Origin: Phyllobacteriaceae bacterium
GTDB taxonomy: Bacteria; Pseudomonadota; Alphaproteobacteria; Rhizobiales; Rhizobiaceae
DNA: 44,806 nucleotides
Assembly (NCBI GenBank): GCA_029279965.1
Contig: JAJUHJ010000012.1
Location: 1-44,806, forward strand
Direction: 5' to 3'
The notes beneath the pieces were generated by a model that worked only from the letters and a program-made list of their open reading frames with translations, was not told the origin of the DNA and searched no databases. Position 1 is the stretch's first letter; each line of letters starts with the position of its first letter. This document shows, in pieces, positions 17,419 through 25,578 of this stretch. The position numbers and the translations under genes were made by a program.

Positions 17419-18950
17419 TTTCGGCCCTCCCAATACGGCTTGCGCAATTCCTGCTTCAGAATCTTGCCGACATTCGAGCGCGGCAGCTCTGCCCTGATCT
17501 CGACGGCGGCCAGCCGCTGCGTCTTTCCAAGCCTGGCGTTCACCCATGCAAGCAATTCAGACGTGTCGATCTTCGCCCCCTCTTTCTGTACGACCAGTCC
17601 GAGCGGCGTTTCTCCCCATTTCTCGCTTGGCATCGCGATCACGGCTGCCTCGGCTACTGCCGGATGTTCGAGCAGTTTCTCCTCGAGATCGCTCGCATAG
17701 ATGTTGAAGCCGCCCGATATGATGAGGTCTTTCTTGCGATCGACCAGCAGCAGGAAGCCATCGTCGTCGAACATGCCGATATCGCCGGTCCGGTGATAAA
17801 GGACCCCCTCGGCATCGCGCCAGTAGAAGGCGGCATTCGCCTCTTCGTTGCGGTGATAGCCCGACATCATTGTCGCCGACCGCCCAACGATCTCGCCACG
17901 CTCGCCCGCTGGCACAAATGCGCCCTTTTCATCAATGATGCGGATATCGTTTCCAGCTGCCGGCCGGCCTACTGTATGCGCCTTATCGGGAAAGGCGGAC
18001 ACGTCGAGGATGCATGTGCATCCCCCCTCGGTTAATCCGTAGACCTCCAGGAAGCGGCCCGGCCATTTCTGCGCAATTTCACGCTTGAGCATGGGCGCCA
18101 GTGGGGCGCCGGTGCACTGCTTTACCTTGAAGCTTGAGAGATCGCGACGAGGGAAGCTTTTTGCAGCCAGAATACGCTGATACTGAACCGGCACGAGCAT
18201 GGTGTGTGTCGCACCCTCACGCTCCGCCAGGTCCAAATAGGCTTCCGCATCGAATTTGGACATCAGGATAACGCGTCCGCCGTGAAAGAGCGTCGCAAGC
18301 AGCGGCATCAGCGTCGTGTTGGAGTAGAGGGGCGTGGCAAGGAGCATCGTACTCGACGGGCCGATTCCGAAAAGGCTCCGCGCGGCCTGCCGGTAGCGCA
18401 TTGCGTGCGAATGCACGATGCCTTTGGCCCGCCCGGTCGTCCCGGAACTGTAGATGATGTTGAACTCGGCCTCCGGGGCGGGGAGGGCAGGTGCGGCAAG
18501 TGTTGCCGTGTTTTCACAAAAGGATGCGAACGATCCCGGCCCCCTCGAACCGACGAGCACGATGCGCGACGGTTCGATATTGCGCAAAAGATCGCGACTT
18601 TCCGCATCCGCGAAGACGATTTCGGGCGCACAATCTTCCAGCATCCCGGCAATCGCATCGGCATGCGCGGAAAGCGGAAGCGGCACAGCCGATCCACCTG
18701 CTGCGATCGTGCCGAGATAGGCGACCACCATATCCGCACTGGTGTTCCCCAGAAGGGCCACACGGCCAGGTTTCCGATCGCCGTTGGCAGAAACCGCCCC
18801 TGCAAACGACAAGACACGCTCCCGCAGGCCCGCCCAGTCGAGGCGCACCGGGCCGCATTGAAGCGCAGTATCGTGCGGGCGGGAAAGACCGTGCGCAAGG
18901 ATGCAATCGAGCAGCCGCCCTTCTTCGGAGACAGGTCCGTTCACGTGCAT
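17415..18950 (-). CDS. AMP-dependent acyl-CoA synthetase/ligase
   Basis: IIYSSGTTGRAKGIVHSHAMR, EVYGLTEGGCT, YHRTGDIGMFDDDGFLLLVDRKKDLIISGGFNIYASDLEEKLLEHPAVAEAAVI. Confidence 0.93.
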   Translation of the reverse strand: MHVNGPVSEEGRLLDCILAHGLSRPHDTALQCGPVRLDWAGLRERVLSFAGAVSANGDRKPGRVALLGNTSADMVVAYLGTIAAGGSAVPLPLSAHADAIAGMLEDCAPEIVFADAESRDLLRNIEPSRIVLVGSRGPGSFASFCENTATLAAPALPAPEAEFNIIYSSGTTGRAKGIVHSHAMRYRQAARSLFGIGPSSTMLLATPLYSNTTLMPLLATLFHGGRVILMSKFDAEAYLDLAEREGATHTMLVPVQYQRILAAKSFPRRDLSSFKVKQCTGAPLAPMLKREIAQKWPGRFLEVYGLTEGGCTCILDVSAFPDKAHTVGRPAAGNDIRIIDEKGAFVPAGERGEIVGRSATMMSGYHRNEEANAAFYWRDAEGVLYHRTGDIGMFDDDGFLLLVDRKKDLIISGGFNIYASDLEEKLLEHPAVAEAAVIAMPSEKWGETPLGLVVQKEGAKIDTSELLAWVNARLGKTQRLAAVEIRAELPRSNVGKILKQELRKPYWEGRK

Positions 18951-18955
18951 TGTCC

Positions 18956-19414
18956 TCAGCTGTCCATGATCAACAGGATGTGCCGCGCAGAAAGAACCGG
19001 TTCGTCTGCGCCCAGACGTTCAGTCTCAACGTCCGTCTCAATCCGGGTGCCGAGCCTGTGGGGCGTGGCATCGACCAGGGTCTGTTTAAGCCTCACACGG
19101 CTCCCCACGGGTACCGGCGCGGTGAAGCGCACCCGGTCATAACCGTAGTTCAGGCCGCGACCCCGGTTCCGGATGGCGTAGATCTCCCGCTGCAGTCTCG
19201 GCATCAGCGAGAGCACGAAAAGTCCATGCGCGATCGTCTTTCCGCCGGGCATCTCGCGAGCTGCGCGCTCGACATCAACGTGGATCCAGTGATCATCTCC
19301 TGTCAGGCGGGCAAAATCGTCAATGGCAGCCTGCCGGATCTCGACCCACTGCGAATGGCCGAGCGTGGTTCCGGCATGTGCCTTGAGGTCCGCAGCATGC
19401 TCCACGATCAGCAT
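18956..19414 (-). CDS. MaoC family enoyl-CoA hydratase-like protein
   Basis: IRQAAIDDFARLTGDDHWIHVDVERAAREMPGGKTIAHGLFVLSLMP. Confidence 0.9.
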   Translation of the reverse strand: MLIVEHAADLKAHAGTTLGHSQWVEIRQAAIDDFARLTGDDHWIHVDVERAAREMPGGKTIAHGLFVLSLMPRLQREIYAIRNRGRGLNYGYDRVRFTAPVPVGSRVRLKQTLVDATPHRLGTRIETDVETERLGADEPVLSARHILLIMDS

Positions 19415-20445
19415 CAGTCCACGCCTCCGGCCGCTGCCGGTGAAGCAATCTTGTCAGCCAATGCTGGATCGACGGCGAGCACCACCTTGCCAATCTGCCT
19501 GTTCTCATCGAGGATGCGGTGAGCCTCGCGCGCCTCATCGAACGGAATGGCCGCATGTATCCGCGTGACGATTTGGCCGGATTCCAGAAGCGGCCAGACT
19601 TCCTTGACGAGTTCGGCCCCCAGCCGCCCCTTGTAGGATGGCGGCCGCGGCCGGAGCGTCGAGCCGGTGAGCGTCAGCCTGCGGCGCACCACGTCCCGGA
19701 CATTGACCTCAGCGGTCGCCCCGGAATGGCTGGCGATGAAGACCAGCCGGCCATCCGGCTTCAGGAGATCGAGCTGTTTCTGCGTGTAGGGTCCGGCTTG
19801 CCCGTCAAGAATCACGTCCACGCCCTCGCCGTCAGTAAGCGAACGGATCTCCTCTTCCCAATTTTCACGATAATCGACCGCAGCCCTGGCGCCGATCTCA
19901 AGACAGACGGCGCGCTTCTCCGCGGTGCCGGCGGTTGCAAAGACCGTCGCATGCCTGAGTTGGTTGGCGATCTGAATGCCGGCCATGCCGACGCCGCTGG
20001 TACCGCCCTGGATCAACAGGCTCTCGCCCGGCGCGAGCCGCGCGAGCCAGATAAGGTTGTTCCAGGCGGTAAAGAAGACCTCCGGCAGGGATGCGCCTTC
20101 AACGAAGCTCAATCCGCGCGGGACAGGCATGCACTGAAGCGCGGGGACGCAGCAATATTCGGCATAGCCCCCGCCATTGGTGAGTGCGCAGACTGCATCG
20201 CCTTTGGCAAGGTGACTAACCTTCTCGCCTGTCTCCTCCACCACACCTGCCACATCAAGGCCCGGGATGTCGGAGGCGCCGGGTGGCGGGGGATAGAGGC
20301 CGCGGCGCTGTTGCACGTCGGGCCGGTTCACGCCTGCCGCCACCACGCGGATCAGGACATCCTCCGGTCCGGGCTTCGGACGCGGGCGTTCCGCGACCTC
20401 CAACACCTCCGGACCGCCGGCACCCCTGATCTCAATGACGCGCAT
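19414..20445 (-). CDS. Zinc-type/quinone oxidoreductase (MDR superfamily)
   Basis: MRVIEIRGAGGPEVLEVAERPRPKPGPEDVLIRVVAAGVNRPDVQQRRGLYPPPPGASDIPGLDVAG; LLIQGGTSGVGMAGIQIA. Confidence 0.92.
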   Translation of the reverse strand: MRVIEIRGAGGPEVLEVAERPRPKPGPEDVLIRVVAAGVNRPDVQQRRGLYPPPPGASDIPGLDVAGVVEETGEKVSHLAKGDAVCALTNGGGYAEYCCVPALQCMPVPRGLSFVEGASLPEVFFTAWNNLIWLARLAPGESLLIQGGTSGVGMAGIQIANQLRHATVFATAGTAEKRAVCLEIGARAAVDYRENWEEEIRSLTDGEGVDVILDGQAGPYTQKQLDLLKPDGRLVFIASHSGATAEVNVRDVVRRRLTLTGSTLRPRPPSYKGRLGAELVKEVWPLLESGQIVTRIHAAIPFDEAREAHRILDENRQIGKVVLAVDPALADKIASPAAAGGVD

Positions 20446-20451
20446 CTTGCT

Positions 20452-21438
20452 TCATTCCTTCCAGCCATGGACCACCGGATTGGAGAGCCGGCCAAGACCT
20501 TCGATCTCGATATCGATGGTACCGGAAAGCTCATGCATGTTGACGGAGCGGTGGCCGTTCGGAAACTTGCCCAGTCCCTTGGCCGAGGTGCCAAAGCAGA
20601 TCACGTCGCCAGGCTCCAGCGTAAAGTAGCGGCTGGCCTCGGCGATGACTTCCTCAACCGTGAAGCGGTAGCTGGAGGTGGAATCGATGGCGAATGGCTC
20701 ACCGTCGAACCAGCCTTTCACCTCAAGCGCGTTGGGGTCCTTTACCTCGTCGCTCGTGGTGATCCACGGCCCCATCGGACCGAAGGTATCGCTCGCCTTC
20801 GAGCGGGCGTGATAGACGAAATAAACGTCGCGGTCATCCTCCCCGTGGCGCCTGCGCCAGCCTAGATGGTGTGGCCGGATAAGCTCCGGCTCGCGGGTGG
20901 TCGCGATGGAATCGAGGCCGAATTTCAACCCGTGCGAGGTCACGTCATTGACGATCGTGTATCCGAAGATTGCATCCCGTGCTTCCTCTACCGCGATCTT
21001 GCTGCAGCGACGTCCGATAATGGCAGCAAGCTCCAGCTCAGGAATGGTATCTCCGTAATGCTCCTCGATAATCACCGGCTTCTTGTGCCCGGTGAGGCAA
21101 GAGGGTGCCTTGAGGAAGAAGTTGGGAACGCCTGGGTCGCGGTGGGCGGATTTTCGTATACCCATATTGTTGAAGGCAACACCGATGATCTTGGAGGGCC
21201 GCGGCTGCGGCGGCAGCCAGTCCACGGCTTCCTCCGGAAGGGGCGTTCCATTGCCCTTGTCCAGCGCCTGTCGCGCGCGGTCCAGTTCGGCCTCGCCTCT
21301 TTCGATGAGGTCGTTCATCGTAGCGGGGCTCTCCCCCAGACCGGCGGAGCGGTAGAGTTCCGACAGGGGCAGAATGTCGGTGCCTCTGCCGGCGATCAGA
21401 GTTGCTTTGCCTTCTCGGCTGATGGTGCCCAGTCTCAC
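20452..21438 (-). CDS. Fumarylacetoacetate hydrolase (FAH) family protein
   Basis: PPQPRPSKIIGVAFNN, DTIPELELAAIIGRRCSKIAVEEARDAIFGYTIVNDVTSHGLKFG, FTLEPGDVICFGTSAKG. Confidence 0.88.
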   Translation of the reverse strand: MRLGTISREGKATLIAGRGTDILPLSELYRSAGLGESPATMNDLIERGEAELDRARQALDKGNGTPLPEEAVDWLPPQPRPSKIIGVAFNNMGIRKSAHRDPGVPNFFLKAPSCLTGHKKPVIIEEHYGDTIPELELAAIIGRRCSKIAVEEARDAIFGYTIVNDVTSHGLKFGLDSIATTREPELIRPHHLGWRRRHGEDDRDVYFVYHARSKASDTFGPMGPWITTSDEVKDPNALEVKGWFDGEPFAIDSTSSYRFTVEEVIAEASRYFTLEPGDVICFGTSAKGLGKFPNGHRSVNMHELSGTIDIEIEGLGRLSNPVVHGWKE

Positions 21439-21467
21439 GTCTGTACTCCTTGATTTGAAAACCTGCG

Positions 21468-23459
21468 TCAGACCGGCGCGGAATGCCGCACCATGCCCTG
21501 ATTAATGAAGATTGCAAACGCCACCACGGGACCAGCGATGCCAAGGGCAAGCAGCACGAGGTGGAGCTCCGTCCAACCTGGAATGACCTCTGCAGGCAGC
21601 GCGGTCAGGATCGCAGCGAAAAGTAGAAGTCCGCGAAGAAGCAGACCATACCGGCGACCGATGAAGAGCGGTCCGACGAACGGCAGATAACCTTGCATGG
21701 CATAGGCGAAGAGCGCGATTCCGGCGACAGCCAGCCCGGTCGAGATGATGATATCCAGGGCGCTGCCTTGCAACAAAAGGGCAGGCTCGAAGACAAAGAA
21801 GAAGGGGATGAAGTAGATCACACTGCCAAGCCGCATGGCCTCGAAGCCTGTCTTCATCGGCGGCGTCTTGGCAAGCGAAGCCGCCGCGAAGGCACCGAGC
21901 GCCACAGGCGGTGTGATGAAGGACAGCATTCCCCAATAGAAGATGAACATGTGGGCCGCCATGGGGTTCACGCCAGCCTGAACAAGAGCGGGCGCAAGCA
22001 GGATGGCAAGAAAGATATAGGCGGCCGTGGCAGTCATGCCGACACCGAGAATAAGCCCGGTGAAGGCGCCCATCAGAAGCAGGAGCATGCTGCTGCCGCC
22101 GGCGACCCGGAGCAGGTCGTTGACCAGTGTCGCGGCCACCCCCGTCATCGAGAGTGCGCCGATGATCAATCCTACGGCAGCGAGGATCGCGACCATGTTC
22201 GCGAAGAGCGCGCCGAGTGCGTCGAAGAACTTGCCGATTTCCTTCCAACCCCAGCGATGTTCCTTGGAAAAGAGCTGGTTGAGCAGGATCAAGAGCGGCG
22301 TGGCGTAATAGGGCGCGAGCGCCTCTCGCCGCATGACGAGAAGCATGTAGATGAGCAGCGCGAAGGCGAAGATGTAATACCAGCCGTCCTTCAGCGTCTT
22401 GCCGAGTGCCGGCAGTTCCTCCTCTGGAAGACCCTTCAGATTTTCCCTGCCTGCCATGGCGTCGATCTGCGTGAACAGGCCGAAGAAGTAGAGAACGGAG
22501 GGAATGATCGCGGCCAGCGCGATGTCCGCATAGGGCACGTTCATGATGCTTGCCATCACGAAAGCGGTCGCGCCCATGACCGGTGGCATCAGCACGCCAC
22601 CCGTGGAGGCGCATGTCTCAACGCCGGCCGCGAAAACGGGACGAATACCGGTGCGTCGCATCGCCGGGATGGTCATGGCCCCGGTGGTGAGCACGTTGGT
22701 GATGACGCTGCCGCTCATGGAACCCAAAAGGCCGCTTGAGAAGATCGACACCTTGGCCGGCCCTCCACGCACCTTGCCAAGCAACGCGAAAGACAGATTC
22801 ATGAAGAAGTTTCCTGCTCCCGTCTGCTGGAGTGCCGCGCCGAAGAGCATGAAGCCGACGATGAGTTGGGCGAAGGTGCGCAGCGGGATGCCGAGGATGC
22901 TTTCCGAGCCCATCGCGTGATAGGCGGCGGTATAGCTGGGAGGAGAGCTGAAGCCGGCAATCGCATTCGGCAGATATTCGGTATAGATCGGATAAAGAGA
23001 CATCACGCCGACGATGATCGCCAGCGGCAATCCACCGGCGCGCCGTCCCCCTTCGAGCACCAGAAGCCACAGCGCGAAAGAAAAGTAGACGGCGATCTCC
23101 GGCGGCGCCATTTCCCAGCCGCGCAGCGAGATGTTGAAGGCGTTGGCAAAGAAATATCCGCAGGTGACGAGCGCCACCAGGCCGAGAACCCAATCATACC
23201 ATGCAGGAGCAGCCCTGTCCGCGTTGCGCGTCGGGTAGACGAGAAAGGTCGAGAAAAGGCCCAGCGCGATGATGGAATAGTAGAAGCGCAGGTCAATGAG
23301 CGTGTAGCCGAGGAAGAACCCGAAATTGAAGGCTTGATTGACCGCCAGCACGAGGATCACGGCGGAGGCTATTCGCACCACCCAGAGCGGCAGGCCTACA
23401 AGGTCCCGCGGTCCGGACTCGAATTGTTGCTGTATCTTTTCCGTGACGCTATCGCTCAT
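21468..23459 (-). CDS. TRAP transporter fused permease subunit (TAXI-type, DctQM fusion)
   Basis: 663-aa multi-TM protein with VSIFSSGLLGSMSGSVITNVLTTGAMTIPAMRRTGIRPVFAAGVETCASTGGVLMPPVMGATAFVMA and YWGMLSFITPPVALGAFAAASLAKT. Confidence 0.92.
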   Translation of the reverse strand: MSDSVTEKIQQQFESGPRDLVGLPLWVVRIASAVILVLAVNQAFNFGFFLGYTLIDLRFYYSIIALGLFSTFLVYPTRNADRAAPAWYDWVLGLVALVTCGYFFANAFNISLRGWEMAPPEIAVYFSFALWLLVLEGGRRAGGLPLAIIVGVMSLYPIYTEYLPNAIAGFSSPPSYTAAYHAMGSESILGIPLRTFAQLIVGFMLFGAALQQTGAGNFFMNLSFALLGKVRGGPAKVSIFSSGLLGSMSGSVITNVLTTGAMTIPAMRRTGIRPVFAAGVETCASTGGVLMPPVMGATAFVMASIMNVPYADIALAAIIPSVLYFFGLFTQIDAMAGRENLKGLPEEELPALGKTLKDGWYYIFAFALLIYMLLVMRREALAPYYATPLLILLNQLFSKEHRWGWKEIGKFFDALGALFANMVAILAAVGLIIGALSMTGVAATLVNDLLRVAGGSSMLLLLMGAFTGLILGVGMTATAAYIFLAILLAPALVQAGVNPMAAHMFIFYWGMLSFITPPVALGAFAAASLAKTPPMKTGFEAMRLGSVIYFIPFFFVFEPALLLQGSALDIIISTGLAVAGIALFAYAMQGYLPFVGPLFIGRRYGLLLRGLLLFAAILTALPAEVIPGWTELHLVLLALGIAGPVVAFAIFINQGMVRHSAPV

Positions 23460-23491
23460 CGTGTTCCTCCCTTGGCCTCAAGGTGGCAACC

Positions 23492-24430
23492 TTATCCGAT
23501 GTCGAGCCCTACGAGCTTTGCCGGATTATCCCGCACCATGGTTTGCACCTCCTCCTCGGTGAAACCGAGCGCAAGGCACAGCTTGATGGCCTGCCGCAGG
23601 CCTTCGACCGGCGTCGGATTGTCGACCTGGCCGAGATCGGAACCGATTGAAGAGTGTGCGACGCCCGCAGCCAGAAGATGCTCCTTCAGATCCTGCGGCG
23701 AGAAGACGTTGAAGCGCGAGTCGACATAAAGACAGGCGGACTGCTCGATCAGCGCCCCGAACTCGGCCAGTTCCGTGATGTCTTCATAGGTGAAGTGGAG
23801 GCCATACATCGGATGGTTGACGAGTAGCCGCCGCACACCGCGCTTCTTGGCTTCCGTGAAGAGTTTCCAGATCTCCCACACATGCAGATGTCCGGAGGAC
23901 AGGATGGCATCGAACTCGGCGATGGAATCGAGGATCTGTTTCACCTCATCCAGGATTTCGCCATAGGCATCAACCACCGTGATGGCGGGCGACGGCTTGA
24001 GTTGCACGTTGGAGGCCAGCCGCTGCTTGCGATGGGAGCTGCGGATGTGGTTGGCGGACTGCGCCGTCGGCATCCAGATCAGCTTCGCGCCCATTTTGAG
24101 CTGGGCATCGACCACGAACGGATTCAGGCCGCCCACACTGTTGTTGAGGACAAGCCCTCCATACATGGCAACATCCAGATGCCCCAGCACCCGGTCCATG
24201 ATCGGTATGAAAGGGGCGACCGAATAATGATGATCCTTGAAGAGAATGCCGCGCATGCCGGCGGCCGCGGCCTCTTCCACCGCCTGAAAATGATCCACCT
24301 GTCTCGGCATGGTGGAGGGGCCGGAATGGACGTGAAGGTCCACCGCGCCTTTCAGGAGCTTATCGGCAACCGCATCGTCGATGCCGGCGATGAGTTCGCG
24401 CACTGCCTGTCTGTTCTCGTTCGAAGCCAT
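23492..24430 (-). CDS. DUF6282-like amidohydrolase-superfamily protein
   Basis: LLKGAVDLHVHSGPSTMPRQVDHFQAVEEAAAAGMRGILFKDHH metal-binding start; FDAILSSGHLHVWE; IGSDLGQVDNPTPVEGLRQ; start taken at MASNENRQ. Confidence 0.75.
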   Translation of the reverse strand: MASNENRQAVRELIAGIDDAVADKLLKGAVDLHVHSGPSTMPRQVDHFQAVEEAAAAGMRGILFKDHHYSVAPFIPIMDRVLGHLDVAMYGGLVLNNSVGGLNPFVVDAQLKMGAKLIWMPTAQSANHIRSSHRKQRLASNVQLKPSPAITVVDAYGEILDEVKQILDSIAEFDAILSSGHLHVWEIWKLFTEAKKRGVRRLLVNHPMYGLHFTYEDITELAEFGALIEQSACLYVDSRFNVFSPQDLKEHLLAAGVAHSSIGSDLGQVDNPTPVEGLRQAIKLCLALGFTEEEVQTMVRDNPAKLVGLDIG

Positions 24431-24504
24431 TGTCACCGTCTCCGTCGAAGCTTTGATCAGCCTTAAAGCTTGACTCCGTTTCTCGACAACGTATCGATAA
24501 GAGG

Positions 24505-24523
24505 CGTTTCGCCAGGCGGAACG
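24505..24523. promoter_or_regulatory. Candidate operator of the shared palindrome family (site 4)
   Basis: CGTTTCG-CCAGG-CGGAACG in the divergent iclR/DUF6282 intergenic region. Confidence 0.6.
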
Positions 24524-24547
24524 AACTTGCGATGGGGGAGGTTGATT

Positions 24548-25330
24548 ATGGGTATCCGAGCGATCGAGCGTGCCATGCGCGTCCTGCAGGAAATGAACCT
24601 GCAGCCCTACACGTCGATCTCCCACCTCCACAAACGCACCGGGCTTCCCAAGCCCACGCTGGTGCGCATCCTGAAAACACTCGAGGAAGCTGGCTATGTC
24701 GAGAACGACCCCCGGCTCGGCGGTTATCAGGTAAGTGCCCTGGTCAGCTCTTTGAGTTCGGGCTTCCACAAGGAGCCGATGGTGGTGGAGGCAGGCAGGC
24801 CATGGGCGATCGCCATCACCCGCAAACATCAATGGCCGGTTTCGATCTCGCTGCTGGACCGGGACGCAGTTGTCGTGCGCTTCAGCACGGTTCCCGACAG
24901 TTCGATGTCTCCGTTCCACAAGACGGTCAATATGCGGCTGCCACTCATCACGCGCGGAATGGGCCTGGCGTATCTCGCCTTCACGGCACCGGAAGAATTC
25001 CGCCTGATCCTCGACATCCTGCGCAAATCCGACGATCCGGAGGATGAGCTTGCGCATCATCCGGAACAGGTCCTGCGGCGGGTGGAACGTGTGCGCGAGC
25101 TGGGTTATGCTACACGGTCCCCGCATGTGGAGCCCAGGAACTCCAATACGATTGCGGTTCCCATTCTCAATGATGACGGCCGGGTCATGGCGAGCCTGGG
25201 CCTTACCTACTTTACTTCCGCGTTCGGCTCCGAGGCGGAAGCCTGTGAACAATATGCACCGGTGTTGAAGGCGGCTGCGGCACAAATTTCGCGCGATTTG
25301 AAGCGGCTGAGCGCCAGCCCGCTGACATGA
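24548..25330 (+). CDS. IclR-family transcriptional regulator
   Basis: HTH MGIRAIERAMRVLQEMNLQPYTSISHLHKRTGLPKPTLVRILKTLEEAGYVENDPRLGGYQ; effector domain ITRGMGLAYLAF...NTIAVPILNDDGRVMASLGLTYF. Confidence 0.93.
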   Translation: MGIRAIERAMRVLQEMNLQPYTSISHLHKRTGLPKPTLVRILKTLEEAGYVENDPRLGGYQVSALVSSLSSGFHKEPMVVEAGRPWAIAITRKHQWPVSISLLDRDAVVVRFSTVPDSSMSPFHKTVNMRLPLITRGMGLAYLAFTAPEEFRLILDILRKSDDPEDELAHHPEQVLRRVERVRELGYATRSPHVEPRNSNTIAVPILNDDGRVMASLGLTYFTSAFGSEAEACEQYAPVLKAAAAQISRDLKRLSASPLT

Positions 25331-25408
25331 TTTCCACCCCTCGGGCGCTATCAGGCCGTAGACCTCCTCCGCCGATCACGAGGGGAGGCCCGATGTAGCC
25401 GCGGCACT

Positions 25409-25422
25409 GTGTTGGACAACAC
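25409..25422. promoter_or_regulatory. Palindrome upstream of mrpA
   Basis: GTGTTG-GA-CAACAC perfect inverted repeat in the iclR-mrpA intergenic region. Confidence 0.3.
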
Positions 25423-25578
25423 CATTCACGTGCGTCTCACCCTTTGTGTATGACACGCTATCCGGTTAAAGATCGAATGGTCAGCGTTCTTCTGGCAGCA
25501 GCACCTCGCCGGGGTTCCAGTCCATGAAAATGGAGACTCGTTACTCGACATGTTGATTGCTCCTCCAACGGGCCGCGG

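Noticed and set aside
21502-22739. Minus-strand ORF (370 aa) and plus-strand ORF (348 aa) overlapping the TRAP permease
   Set aside because: Both are alternative frames of the recognised permease gene; no family motifs
24431-25285. Upstream extension of the DUF6282-like ORF to 597 aa
   Set aside because: The extension runs antisense through iclR; the protein-like sequence starts at MASNENRQ (24430)
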